Shown here: piece after piece, positions 45,156 to 56,156 of the stretch
How the letters are laid out: every line of letters begins with the position of its first letter
How positions within the stretch are numbered: position 1 is the first letter of the stretch
Origin: Catonia carolina
Taxonomy: Eukaryota; Arthropoda; Insecta; Hemiptera; Achilidae
DNA length: 64,000 nucleotides
Direction of reading: 5' to 3'
Assembly: GCA_035578175.1 (NCBI GenBank)
Contig: JAQMRL010000007.1
Span: 46,614,391 to 46,678,390 of the forward strand
The notes under the pieces: generated by a model
What the model was told of the DNA's origin: nothing
The model's input: only the letters and a program-made list of their open reading frames with translations
Databases searched by the model: none
Translations under genes and position numbers: made by a program

Positions 45156-46073
45156 CGAGGGTCATTCGTAAAATAAGGTTCCCTAAGCTGCCGAGACAGA
45201 ATGCGATGTGCTGGGAGAAACCTGGCAACACTGTCTTACTCATCAGCTCTCCCTATCTTTTTCCGCACCACTCCCGCCTCGCTACGTCGATCAGTGCCAG
45301 CCTAGCAGCCTTCGAAGATGGAGTTCCCTATGGCTGTTACCGCCAGAGGCGAAATTCGCGCTGTGATACGTTTTTTAAATGCAAAACGGTTTCACCTATT
45401 GACGTTCATCGTCAGTTAATCGAAGTTTATGGCGAAAACTGCATATCTGTTCAACATGTTCGGAAATGGTGTAGAGAATTCAGTGAAGGCCGCACGGAAA
45501 TTTACGATGAAAACTGAAGCGGACGGCCTTCAGTTTCAGATGGAATTGTCGAAAAAGTTGAGACAATATTGCTTGAAGATCAGAGAATCACCATTAACGA
45601 ACTTGCTTTGCGTATTCCTGAGACTTCCAACACCACAATCCATAAGATTTTAACAGAAAAATTAGGCTATCAAAAAGTGTGTGCGCGGTGGGTACCGCGA
45701 ATGCTCATGTCTCACATCAAACTCAAAAACTGCTGTCAGATTTTGGCTGGACTGTTGCGCCCCACCCCCTAGAACCTGGACCTATCCCCAAGTGATTATC
45801 ACTAATTACCAAAATTAAAGGAACGTTTGGGTTGGCCTACGCTTCAGTACCGATGATGAAGTCAAGGAAGAGGTTACTCGATTCCTCAAAAGATTGGAGG
45901 CAGAATTCTATAATATGGGGATAGAAAAGTTGGAGCATCGTCTGCAAAAGTGTTTGGACAGAAACGGCGATTATGTAGGAAAATAGCGTAAGTTTTAAGC
46001 TTTAAATTAAGATAGAAAATATAGCTGTCTATTTTTAAAAATCATGGGAACCTTATTTTACGAATGACCCTCG
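45156..46073 (+). mobile_element. mariner element with catalytic core deleted
   Basis: 918 bp between TA at 45154-45155 and 46074-46075. The ends match: cgagggtcattcgtaaaata on both, read inward. Frames give a mariner N-terminus (VSPIDVHRQLIEVYGENCIS, VQHVRKWCREFSEGRTEIYD, GRPSVSDGIVEKVETILLED, LGYQKVCARWVPRML) and then jump to the C-terminus (SPSDYH, then after frameshift EVTRFLKRLEAEFYN, GIEKLEHRLQKC, RNGDY and a stop near 45985). The first and second catalytic Asp regions are missing, giving a non-autonomous derivative. Confidence 0.85.
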
Positions 46074-46117
46074 TACTATATAATGGTGGACACCACCATT
46101 ATATAGTACGAGGGTCA
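46065..46117. repeat. hairpin duplicating the mariner end
   Basis: Perfect inverted repeat: arms of 25 bp (46065-46089 and 46093-46117) around loop aca. The left arm contains the last bases of the mariner element (tgaccctcg), its TA, and flank. The right arm repeats these in reverse, ending cgagggtca. Confidence 0.9.
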
Positions 46118-46268
46118 CGACTGTTATAACAGAACTGGAGAACAGGTTGTGGTAATTGCAGTTCACTGAAATGAACATTGTCTATTATGTATTTCAGCAA
46201 CATTTTTCTTAAAAATGTCCACTTGATTTTTAATTCAGCATTCTCCAATAAAGTGCGATTAATAAATA

Positions 46269-47055
46269 CAATAGGTCCTCGATATACCATGGCTTGGGTT
46301 TAATGTCACTTTTTTCTGTTAAGAAAAATTTTGCCCCACCCCTTACGTCACTTTCTTTCTTGTGAATTTAGATTGGATAATCTAAACTCCTACGTTAATG
46401 CATAAATACTGCAACACTAGCTCTTATATAAGTTATCATTTGGGTCATTTCTTTTGGTCAAGTGGTTCTCTTGAGAATATGGATAAATAAGTATAAATAA
46501 ACATAAATGAACTACCATTGGGAACAAACTTCATATCATTGAATAATTGGATAAAGTAACGACTTCACTGTCAATTGAAAATCAATATGGCATCAGGATA
46601 ACTAGTTTGTGATGTCTTGAAGAATAGAGAGAATATTTGATCTTTTACAAGTTTTTTAGATTCAAATCAGAATTTTAACAATCATAAGTTGATGAAAAAA
46701 TCGACTTTTTTTCTTCCCCGATAATTCTTTTGATAACTTGGATAAAGACAACGTCCAGTTTCTAAGTCAAGAGCAAGTGGTACGAAAGCCTGTTAAAGGT
46801 CCTATTCTATTAAAACAGGACAAAATATTCTATAACATATTATGAGTAAAATTCATTAGCAATGGACAATGAATAATATTCTGATCTTTATTCAGTAACG
46901 TATCTATATAATTAATATCGTATTGTAGTCTTAATGAAGTACATAGGATCACTGTACTTATACAAATACACAAATTCCCCATTCAGATTTAATGTCGATT
47001 TGATATAATGTCGGTGTCTGACCAAACTTCAGCACGTTAAATCGAGAACGTACTG
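46269..47055. mobile_element. pogo-type MITE, decayed
   Basis: 787 bp between TA at 46267-46268 and 47056-47057. Termini read inward are caataggtcctcgatatacc (left) and cagtacgttctcgatttaac (right), 15 of 20 matching by eye, with further similarity around ttaatgtc blocks on both sides. CAGT-type ends and TA targets fit pogo/Tigger elements. No transposase coding seen. Confidence 0.55.
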
Positions 47056-47198
47056 TATATAAAGTTAAAGCAGATTGGACTGAAACATTAATTACTGAAA
47101 AACAAACAATTAATAAATTATGGTGTATTGGTGTTGTAAAGGCGAGGGAAATTGAAATCACAAACTTACTTTCATTTTTCTTGTTCTATTATTTGCAG

Positions 47199-47279
47199 GC
47201 TGTTGACAATGACAACAATGGTATAATATCCATTGAAGAATATAAATTATTTTTTCAATGCTTGAACCTTCCACCTGAG
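47199..47279 (+). CDS. SCP-family EF-hand gene, exon 5 (EF-hand 3)
   Basis: Acceptor ttctattatttgcag, donor gag|gtaaga, 27 codons, phase 0. Encodes AVDNDNNGIISIEEYKLFFQ then CLNLPPE. The loop DNDNNGIISIEE (product residues 188-199) is canonical: Asp 1, Asp 3, Asn 5, Gly 6, Ile 8, Ser 9 and Glu 12, so it should bind calcium. The exon is short and easily missed by ab initio prediction. Confidence 0.85.
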
Positions 47280-47669
47280 GTAAGACCACAAAAAGAATCA
47301 TGCATTTTGATTAATTATTATCTTCATTGAAAATAAATCTTTGTAATGCATCCTGCAGCGTGTAATCAATTCTAATGTTGTATAAATGTTTTAAATTACC
47401 GTACTGACTGATGTTTTGTAGCTGCTTTCATTCCTATCTATTTATAATTTCACTTAAAAACTAAGACATTTTAGTATTATCATTATCTATGTGGGGTCGT
47501 TATATACATGTTACTCGTGTATAAACATTTAAATGACCAAAGGCATGACATTTTGAAATGAAATTAAGGAATAAAAAGGTAATATCAACTGCTGCTGCCA
47601 TCTCCAGTGAGTACAAAAAGGGATAGATTTGAATAATTAATTTGTTGTATACGGAGGACTGAAGAAAGT
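47280..47669. other. intron 5, first part, nothing recognised
   Basis: About 390 bp without recognised features. Confidence 0.35.
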
Positions 47670-48398
47670 GAGGTTTATTTGGGAAGTAAGTGCCGATTTC
47701 TCATAAATCAAAAACCATCACAGATTTTTTTCAAAAAACGTTTTTTATTTAATTCCTTACTTGTTTCTCTATTTTTCTATATAGTTTCCGTATTTATTTA
47801 AACACTTGTCATAATGTTCTACAAGCTTTCGTATGCCTTAGTCATAGACGTCTGCCACTTGTGAGGATAACCAGTTTTTGACTGCTTCTTTCACTTCATC
47901 TTCTGTGGCGAAGCGCTTGCCACTGAGAAACTCCTTTAGGCAGTGGAACTAGTGAAAATTGCTCAGCACCAAGTATGGACTGTACTTTGGGTGGTCAATC
48001 TGTTACCATCTAAAAGATCTGATCAGATTTTTTCTGTGATCACTGATTGCGGTTCATCATGATATTTTCCTGGTTGTCTTTGAAAGCTCTTATCCACTGA
48101 TGTACTTTGCTATCACTCATTGCATTGTGGTCATACACTTCACTTATCTGTCGATGAATGGCCACTGCTGAAATGTTCCTTGCTGTTAAAATCAAACAAC
48201 TGACTATTTCACAGTTGGCAAGCTGATCAATTCTTTTAAACATTTTGAACTTACACTTTAAACAACACACTCCAACTATACCAATGCAAATGGCGTTGTT
48301 TGACGAGCAAGGCCTGTTACCAGTTGGTGCACATGCACTGTTCGTACGACATTTGATTAGCTGCAGCGATTTGGACCGTACTTTCTGAATAACCCTCG
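47670..48398 (-). mobile_element. mariner element with catalytic core deleted
   Basis: The right end reads inward cgagggttattcagaaagta next to TA (48399-48400). The left end gaggtttatttgggaagtaa is a diverged counterpart. The minus-strand N-terminus reads MFKRIDQLANCEIVSCLI, AVAIHRQISEVYDHNAMSDS, KVHQWIRAFKDN. It is followed, after a deletion of all catalytic blocks, by LSGKRFATEDEVKEAVKNWL and KLVEHYDKCLNKYGNYIEK with a stop near 47780. The intact C-terminus suggests deletion before much point decay. Confidence 0.8.
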
Positions 48399-49623
48399 TA
48401 CATTTTCTGTAAAATTTTAGTGATCAGTTTAAATTTTTGATATCTTTGACGATAGTGGGTCCACCAAGACATCTAATTTTTTAAATGAAATTGTTGATAG
48501 ATAGGAATGAAAGCAGCTACAAATGGTCAGTAAGTTAATTTAAAATATTTATATCACTGACGAAATTGGCTTGTGCTCTAGTCAGTTTAGTTGTTACATG
48601 AACGAAAGGTGCCACGTATGATTAATCATCACCTGGTTCAATATAAATTATACCATAAGCCAACTAGTAGTAAAGACAATAGATATGATTTTTTGTGAGA
48701 GACCCTCTTATTGCAAATGATTGAATGGCTCCCGCCAGTAACGTTCTAAGCGAAAAAATTTTCAAAATCGTGTTTTTTATGCAGAAAAATTTGAATCGAC
48801 ATCCTGAACTAGTGTAGGGTATTTCATACGTTGAAATGTGTCAAGTTGGCAGCACTGCAACACATTGCTCCTTGACTTCAGCGAAATTGAACAACATGAA
48901 AGTTTTGTGAAGCTTTACTGGTTGCATGATTGACTACATGCAGCCTACAAACAATTTGTAACTGTCGCTGTTTGCTGCGTCCCCTGGCAAAGAAGTAATT
49001 TTTCTTTCTCTTTTACTCACCTTATATGTCATGCGGATGTTGTCTCTCATTATTTTATTCATACCAAGTACCTATTATTTATGATACTGATCAGATAGGT
49101 GTCTCTTGTGTAATGCGAGAGCACATGTTAATGATCATATTTTATTGACTTGGCTGTTTTAATCTTAATCTTTCTTCTCTCATTTAGTATAGAAATAAAC
49201 GACGATTCATACAGGTTGTAGTGAGTGCGATCAGCAATTGATAATGCAAAGGCTCTTTTTACTCATAAAGACTGCAGCTGCATTTTCAGCGACTTTTTTT
49301 TTACCATTTGTCTCATATCTGGTGTTATTGGTTATCTGGTACCGCATGTACAAAAAGGCAAATTTTGTACCACTTTACAGTAAATATCCTTCAAGTGTAC
49401 CTAACTCCTGGAATAAACATATAATTTAATAAACGTATTTAAAATTTTACTGGAGAAACAAACTATAAGACCTTAAGTCCAAAAAGCATACTCAAATTTT
49501 TTGTAGCTACAATTTAAAAGTTCTTGAAAAAATTGCAAAAAAACATTGAATAAACTTAATTCTTAATACTTGTTCCACATATGTATTTGGTAATGTAAAG
49601 TCATGCATATAGTGTTGTGTTTA
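48399..49623. other. intron 5, 1.2 kb, nothing recognised
   Basis: No supported gene. The open stretch at 49238-49429 encodes a hydrophobic segment (ATFFLPFVSYLVLLVIWY) but has no splice context or homology that I recognise. Confidence 0.35.
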
Positions 49624-50570
49624 CGAGGTAGGGTCAAAAAGCTCCCGGAATTGGTAAATAGAAATTTATTGAAAGTATGTACAACATTTTAATCCTATTT
49701 TCCTTGGAAATAATCTCCTCCTGCATCTACGCACTTATTCCACCGTTCATACAATCGTTGAAACACTCCTGAAAGCCACTTTTCGAAAGTTCTATCAGCT
49801 GTTTCTTCGCATTTTCCATCACCTCTGATGAATCAGCAAAACGATGTCTCTTCAATATCATTTTCAGTTGTGGAAACAGGTAAAAATCCGGTGGTGCACG
49901 ATCGGAAGAATATTGTAGGGTGTTCCAGAGTGATGACATTGTTGTTTGAAAGGTATTGCTTCACCATTAGGGATAGATGTGATAGGGCATTGTCATGCAA
50001 CAAAAACGAATCATTCCCTGCCCATTTACCCATTTTTCAGGCGTTTTCGTCGAATTGCATTTCGTAACCGTCTTAAGATCTCGGTGTACAATTCTTTGTT
50101 GACTGTTTTCCCTGTTGTCGCCTGTTTGCACGGACAAGTTGTCGAACGCGCTCAACATTGTCATCTGTGGTAGAAGTGGAAGGCCACTCAGTCCGAACGT
50201 CATCTTTAAAATTGTTGTGCGATTGTCACGAAAATGCTTGTGCCACTCGTTAATTGCCGTTTTCTTCATTGCATTATTTCTGTATGCTTTCTTCAGCATC
50301 TCAAGAGTCTCCGAAGTTGATTTCTCCAGCAACACATAGAATTTAATATTGGCACGCTTCTCTGATGATGACATTTCACAATCCGACAAAAGAAAAAAAC
50401 TGCGTCTAAAATATCATACACTGTACGCAGGAAACCAACCCTAACTGCCTGCTGAATAGCACAGCACCTTTCCTAGTAGTAAAACCAACCTCCCAAACAA
50501 ATATTTCCCTTCCAGCAAACAAATGCTTGACTGCATGTGACCATTTCGGGAACTTTTTGACCCTACCCCG
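49624..50570 (-). mobile_element. mariner element, internally deleted
   Basis: 947 bp between TA at 49622-49623 and 50571-50572. Ends read inward are cgaggtagggtcaaaaagct and cggggtagggtcaaaaagtt. The minus strand encodes SSSEKRANIKFYVLLEKSTS and INEWHKHFRDNRTTI (HTH region), then fllHDNALSHLSLMVKQYLS (second catalytic Asp block), APPDFYLFPQLKMILKRHRF (third) and a C-terminus, with frameshifts and loss of the first Asp region. Confidence 0.85.
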
Positions 50571-51338
50571 TATGTATCTATTATTTATTATCAGTAGGTA
50601 AGACATGTAATGATCATTGTAAATGTTGAAAAGTCATCTTGAGTGGCTTATCATATGATACTTTAAAAGCAGTAACATACAGCTGAGCCACAGGAGAGTA
50701 TAACATCACTAGAAAGCACTTCAGGTGCCAATTGTCCAGTGTCAATTAAATGACCAACAAATCATTAGTTATGCTTGAGTGGTCATAATTCATAATTGAT
50801 AATTTAGGTATTTTAAAATATCGCAGATGGAGAGATAGTTGGCCAGACATTCAGTTGCACCACAGTGGAAGTAGTAACCTCTGAAATACTCTTCACTTTT
50901 CACCTGACCAGGGTGATGATCACCTATATCATTGGGCACAGTTGTTACCATCAACAAGAAACGATTCTTTTTTTGTCTTGTTATAATCAGGGCACATAAA
51001 AATTTCAAAGAAGTAAAGTTGGTATTTCTTGTTTCACTAAGATATGTTTGTGTTACTCTGATCTTCTGACATTTTTCATGCCATCTTTAAATTTTTCAAA
51101 AGTATGGTGGTACAGCATAAGTAACTACAATTAATTATATTAAAGAAAGCAATGATGGTGGGGAAAACGTGACTCAGTTGGTTCTTATGTACCAAGATGG
51201 CTATTGGCTATATTCTATTCATCGTAAGAAATACATGTTGAGTAAACACACTGCATCTGTAGTAGTGCATGTAGATACAACACAATAATGACCAGTCACA
51301 CACTGAGCCAGGTCATAACAAACTAACGGAAGGTTGTA
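50571..51338. other. intron 5, nothing recognised
   Basis: About 770 bp between two mariner insertions. No features recognised. Confidence 0.35.
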
Positions 51339-52659
51339 CGAGGTGCGGCTAGAAAAAAACCGAACTAGCACAGGTGAAACAATAAAACGAATGCAATAAG
51401 GCTGAAAGTCGCCTGGCCTGTCACGTGACTCTTGCTCCGCCTACTGCTCGAGTTTCATCTGCCTCCTGCACTCAGTCTGCCCGTGGCGTCTGTTCTAAGT
51501 AGTTGACGTTTTGTCTGTGCGTCGGAAAAATGTTGAGTGTACAGAAAGAACAGCGTGTTAACATCAAATTTCTTTTCAAACTTGGAAAATCTTCAAGTGA
51601 AACGTTTGTAATGTTGCAACAAGTTTACGGCGATGATTGTTTATCGCGAACACAAGTGTTTGAGTGGTTTAAACGATTTAAAGATGGCCGCGAAGACACA
51701 AGTGATGACGCTCGCACTGGCAGACCATTGTCAGCAAAAACTGATGCAAACATTGAAAAAATCGGTAAACTTGTTCGAGAAGATCGCCGTTTAACAATCA
51801 GAGCAATGTCTGAGTTGACAGGAATTGACAAGGAAAGTGTTCGGCAGATTCTTCATGAAAGTTTCAACATGAACAAAGTGTGTGCAAAAATGGTTCCAAA
51901 GTGTCTCACAATTGAACAGAAGGAACGCCGAAGAATGATTTGTTCTGACATCCTAGAAAACATTGAAACAGATCCCACCTTTTTACAAAATGTTATTACT
52001 TGTGATGAATCATGGTTTTTTACTTACGATCCCGAAACCAAACGCCAATCGATGCATTGGAAATCTCCTGATTCTCCACGACAAAAAAAAGCACGAATGT
52101 CAAAATCGAAATTCAAGGCAATGATGATTGTTTTTTTTGATGTCAAAGGGATTGTACACATTGATTGGGTACCAGAGGGACAAACAGTGAATCAGCATTA
52201 CTACATTAGCGTCCTGACTACCCTACATGAGCGAGTACGGAAAAAACGGAATGATTTGTGGAAAAAAAAGACATGGATCCTGCACCAAGACAATGCCCCA
52301 GCTCACAATGCGTTGTCAGTGAAGACGTTTTTAGCCAATCACAACATTCCCATCTTAGACCATCCACCCTACTCACCTGATTTGGCCCCCTGTGAGTTTT
52401 TTCTTTTCCCTAAAGTCAAGTCAGCTTTGAAAGGAACTAGATTTGAGAGTGTTGAAGCAGTAAAAGAAAAAGCGACGGAAGTAATGTATGGACTTACCGA
52501 AAATGATCTGCAGCATTGCTATGAACAGTGGAAAATTCGTATGGAGCGGTGTATAGACCGAGGAGGAGAGTACATTGAAGGAGATAACATCAAATTGTAA
52601 ATAATGGAAAATAAAATTTTTTTATAGCATCAGTTCGGTTTTTTTCTAGCCACACCTCG
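51339..52659 (+). mobile_element. full-length mariner element
   Basis: 1321 bp between TA at 51337-51338 and 52660-52661. The 28-bp terminal inverted repeats (51339-51366 and 52632-52659) start cgaggtgcggctagaaaaaa and cgaggtgtggctagaaaaaa and differ at one position only. It holds one uninterrupted transposase ORF. It is the best-preserved element in the window and probably a recent insertion, in the same direction as the host gene within intron 5. Confidence 0.95.
51530..52600 (+). CDS. mariner transposase (intact ORF, D,D34E variant)
   Basis: 356 codons from ATG at 51530. The frame is open from 51503, but that codon is TTG, and MLSVQKEQRVNIKF fits the family N-terminus. Order: N-terminal helix-turn-helix (residues about 5-60, RTQVFEWFKRFKDGRED), GRP motif (TGRPLS), second HTH (ESVRQILHESFNMNKV), WVPxL-like KMVPKCL, then the catalytic domain with Asp159 in ITCDESW, Asp254 in HQDNAPAH and YSPDLAPCEFFLFP. 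The residue 35 after Asp254, which is Asp in mariner D,D34D enzymes, is Glu289 (gag at 52394). C-terminal ERCIDRGGEYIEGD is typical. It would cut and rejoin its own ends at TA sites. Whether Glu supports catalysis here is unknown. Confidence 0.93.
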   Translation: MLSVQKEQRVNIKFLFKLGKSSSETFVMLQQVYGDDCLSRTQVFEWFKRFKDGREDTSDDARTGRPLSAKTDANIEKIGKLVREDRRLTIRAMSELTGIDKESVRQILHESFNMNKVCAKMVPKCLTIEQKERRRMICSDILENIETDPTFLQNVITCDESWFFTYDPETKRQSMHWKSPDSPRQKKARMSKSKFKAMMIVFFDVKGIVHIDWVPEGQTVNQHYYISVLTTLHERVRKKRNDLWKKKTWILHQDNAPAHNALSVKTFLANHNIPILDHPPYSPDLAPCEFFLFPKVKSALKGTRFESVEAVKEKATEVMYGLTENDLQHCYEQWKIRMERCIDRGGEYIEGDNIKL

Positions 52660-52661
52660 TA

Positions 52662-52929
52662 TATCAGATGCGTTGAATAGTGCTGAACGACTTACTTGTT
52701 TTTCTTCTGTAATAACAACATAGTCACATCTGTTTATTTTCAGTTGTTCATTAATATTGTCCAAACATTGACCTTAGTTTGTTCCGTATATGGTAATATA
52801 TTGTTAAGTTTTTTTGAGTGTAAATGCTTGTAGGCTTTTATTTTACTTTAAGTCTTATAAAATCACTTTTTTGTGGAATTGTAATGGCTGACATATCAGA
52901 ATGTTTTGTTACAAAGCACTGAAAATAAA
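52662..52929. other. intron 5, nothing recognised
   Basis: Short stretch between the mariner and the Tc1-like pseudogene. Confidence 0.3.
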
Positions 52930-54165
52930 AGTATTTAAGAAGTGGCGAAAAGGCAATCGGGTTAAATGTGTTTAATAAAATGTTAGAAAAAAATCCAACA
53001 CTTGTTGTAGCAAAAGTGATAAAACTTATTTCTGCACTAAATGGGACATCAGTGAGGAGTATAAATAAAATGAGAACTGAGAAGGAAATAACTGGAAAAT
53101 TACAAATGCCTACCAAAAACCCAATCAGACAAAAACTGTTGTAGGTAAATTTGATGAAAATGTATATAAAATGTATAATTATTTTTTTAGAAATGAAATT
53201 CCCACATTGAAAAAATTATTGTTAGACATAAAATAAGGATGATAGTTTACCAAACATTGGCTGCACCAGTTTATAGAAAATGTTACAGTTGTTAGATTTT
53301 AGTTTATTAAAAACAAAAACAACAATAATTTATTGTTGATAGGGATGAAATTTTTATTTGGCAAATAAATTATTTAAGAACTATCGCACGAGTAGAAATA
53401 TTTTCTATTTAGATGAAATGTGGTTAAACTAAGGTCATTCAACCTCAAAAATTTGGGTAGACGTTACAGTTACATTAACAGGCGTTTTTGTCGAGTTTAA
53501 GCGCTGGTGTAAAAACTGCTTCTAGTATAGGTAGCAAACTGATTAATGCCCATGTAGGAAATGAGAATGGTTTTGTCAGAAGAGCATTACTTGTTTTCAA
53601 ATGAAGGAAAGTTGAAAGTGGTGATTACCACAAAGACATGAATGGTGAGGTTTTCCAGAAATGGTTTGCAGATGTGTTAAATTTGTTGCCCAATAAAAGT
53701 GTCATCCTGGTGGACAATGCACCATACCACACAGTAATAGCTGAACGGATTCCCAGTACTTTGTGGAAAAAAGCAGATATCGAATTGTGGCAGTAATCTA
53801 AAAATATTGCTTACAAAGAAAAAAGTTTGAAGGCAGAACTTCTCAATTAGTTAAATTTTAACTCAACCAATTTTAGCTTACCAATTAGTTCAATTGGTTA
53901 AATTAATTCTTAGAAGTTTAAAAAATACATAATCGATGAAATGGCTAAAAAAGGCCACACAGTACCTTTTCACCTAACCCTGAACCCTATTGAATTGGTG
54001 TGGAGTCAGATGAAAGGATACGTAGCAAGAAATAATATTGCTTCAATCAGGTCTGAAAGAAGTTTCTGCGGATAAGTGGCAGCGATATGTAGAACATGTG
54101 ATTAAAGAAGAAAAGGCGTTACAGAAAATAGATTGGTTGATGTCCAAGCTGAGCAGTAATTAATA
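52930..54165 (+). pseudogene. Tc1-like (DDE_3-type) transposase pseudogene
   Basis: Frames read, in order: KVIKLISALNGTSVRSINKM (about 53010), FPTLKKLLLDIK (53200), then INAHVGNENGFVRRALLVFK (53545), GDYHKDMNGEVFQKWFADVL, NLLPNKSVILVDNAPYHTVI (second Asp, 53695-53750), a diverged part, MAKKGHTVPFHLTLNPIELV and WSQMKGYVARNNIAS (53940-54045). The LNPIELVWSxxK block with Glu marks the third catalytic position. The region equivalent to YLDETYVH is not recognisable. Stops and frameshifts throughout. A serine/aspartate-rich tail follows at 54175-54240. No terminal repeats found. Confidence 0.75.
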
Positions 54166-54240
54166 AATTTTGGTGATTCCTCATCATTATTATCGTCTTC
54201 ATCCAAGAGTAAGAATGATGATATTGACTTGATGGACAGA

Positions 54241-54869
54241 GTATTTTATCGAACATCGATGCGCAATAAGGTAAGTGTCACTCAATAATAGTACATAACA
54301 ATAGTGATTCTATTCAATAAAATTGAATTAAAACTTCGTTTTAAAACAACTGATATATAATTCTGTACGTGGTTAAAATCGCATATAAGTTATCATTGTG
54401 ATGTTTTCATTAAAAGTGTCGCATATTTTTCTGACTCACCTGCTGATTCGATACTGCTGTTTGTTTACTCAATATATCTTTCTTACAATGCATAGAGTAT
54501 AGACACATTACACATTTAATGGCTCCTTCATGGATGTGATAAAGGCAGCAGGTTGAATGAATAACAAGGAACAAGGGTGAGTGGGCAATGGCTGGCTGCC
54601 CATCATCTTGTTTCTCAATCGAAATTGCTTAGTGAGCTAAGTAATCCGAGGATAATAATGTCTTGCCTGTGTCATTGAAACTCATGTAACCCAGGCAAAT
54701 TACTTTCTTTTTGTACGATTATAACATCAATGAAATCAGCTGAATTAATGTATGATTGTTTCTCTGGATATCACCATCTAAGTCTGAACAAATCAAACAG
54801 AGGTTCTGATGGTTTTTAACTGAATGCTTTGTATTAAATATGAAAAAAATAAAAAGATTAATTTTTTAG
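54241..54869. other. end of intron 5
   Basis: 630 bp, no features except the acceptor gattaattttttag before exon 6. Confidence 0.4.
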
Positions 54870-55016
54870 GCTGCCGTCCTGTCATTCTATGTGATTGATG
54901 AAAATAATGATGGTCATTTGAGTATGAAGGAGTTTGTAAAGTTGGGAAGAGACTTCTTTCTCACTGAAGATATGAGAAGACCAAGCAAAATGTTCTGGGG
55001 ACCTCTCCTTGACTGA
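54870..55016 (+). CDS. SCP-family EF-hand gene, exon 6 (EF-hand 4 and C-terminus)
   Basis: Acceptor attttttag, 48 codons and stop TGA at 55014-55016, phase 0. Encodes AAVLSFYVIDENNDGHLSMK then EFVKLGRDFFLTEDMRRPSK and MFWGPLLD. The loop DENNDGHLSMKE (product residues 222-233) has Asp 1, Asn 3, Asp 5, Gly 6, Ser 9 and Glu 12 and should bind calcium. The ending FF..ED...P...FxGPL is the recognisable C-terminus of arthropod sarcoplasmic calcium-binding proteins, small cytosolic calcium buffers of muscle and other tissues. Together with exon 1 this would be a mitochondrially targeted SCP-like protein. Confidence 0.88.
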   Translation, partial: AAVLSFYVIDENNDGHLSMKEFVKLGRDFFLTEDMRRPSKMFWGPLLD

Positions 55017-56025
55017 ACGAGACAATTTGTTTTCGATTGGGTGTTGTAGCTGATTGTTGTCGATTGTTAAATCTGTTTCATTTTTTTTACATGCTATTTT
55101 TTTCTTTCAATCTTTATCTTTGTTTTCTGTCATGTTATGTATATTGTAACACTTTCATTTTAATGGACAATTATATATTATACATTTTTAAATGGTGTGT
55201 TTATTTTGTTCCTTTGCATACTGCTTATTTTATTTTGCTATAGATTTGGGAAATATGAAGCTGATATGCCCGATTCTGTATACATGTATATCTATTTAAA
55301 TTTTAAACCCCTCACTCAACTTGGACAGCTGAAATTGTGCAAGTTTTCTTGTTGTGTTACCAAATTTGCTTAATTTGCATTTCAACTGCTTCCACCTACA
55401 CAGTAAGAGGAGGGTAACTACCCTGAAGCAATAACATCTAAAATTGTGAAAGTCAGCTGTGTTCTCTTAATGATGTCAAGCAAAAGTAAAACATTCAGAT
55501 TTCAATCCCTTTTATTACATGGCAAGATTAAACTGACAAGTCTGTTATTAAACCATGTGTTAAGTTGTCCCAGCCTATCTATCTGTCTGTTTATTTGCCC
55601 AATATCAAAAGTATACATCACCTTTTTAATGCATTCATTTAACTCACTCACTCAAATCAGATGCTACATGATTTACTAACAAACTGTTCTGCACTAGAAA
55701 ATGTTTCAAGGATCAAGGGTTGTGGTAATTTATTTATGTATTTCCTCCCTTTTTCCCTAGGTACATAGAATGTTTGTATTCAAGCAATTTGTTGTACTTA
55801 GCAATTCAGAAAACATTTTATGTGTTTTTTTTGAAAAGTGTTGAGTCAAGGAGCTGTAAGTGTTTGAAGCTCTTTTAATAAGTTCTGAACAAAGTAAGGT
55901 GGTCATGACACCAATTCAAATGAAACAAAAAAAACTAACGTTTTCTGAACCAATTGGGGAATGATTGCTCAGAAAACATCGGTTATTTTTGTAACGCTCA
56001 TTTGAAATTAATTTACATTTTTTTT
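55017..56025 (+). other. 3' UTR and downstream region of the EF-hand gene
   Basis: About 1 kb before the next mobile element, T-rich at first. I see no strong AATAAA. ATTAAA hexamers occur (for example at 55527 and 55548), so the polyadenylation site is not fixed. Confidence 0.4.
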
Positions 56026-56156
56026 ACTTTCTCTTGCCTATATGAATACATAGGCAGGAAAGTATTGTTTACATGTCGATTTTTCAAAATCGAGTTTTCA
56101 CCGAATCTACACGTTTTCAGACCCCCTGAACCCAAAAAACATGTTTTTAGCGATTG

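Noticed and set aside
49238..49429. Hydrophobic 63-codon frame
   Set aside because: No homology, splice context or repeat support. Chance frame in intron 5.
51503..51529. Upstream start for the mariner transposase
   Set aside because: The codon at 51503 is TTG, and the family N-terminus fits the ATG at 51530.
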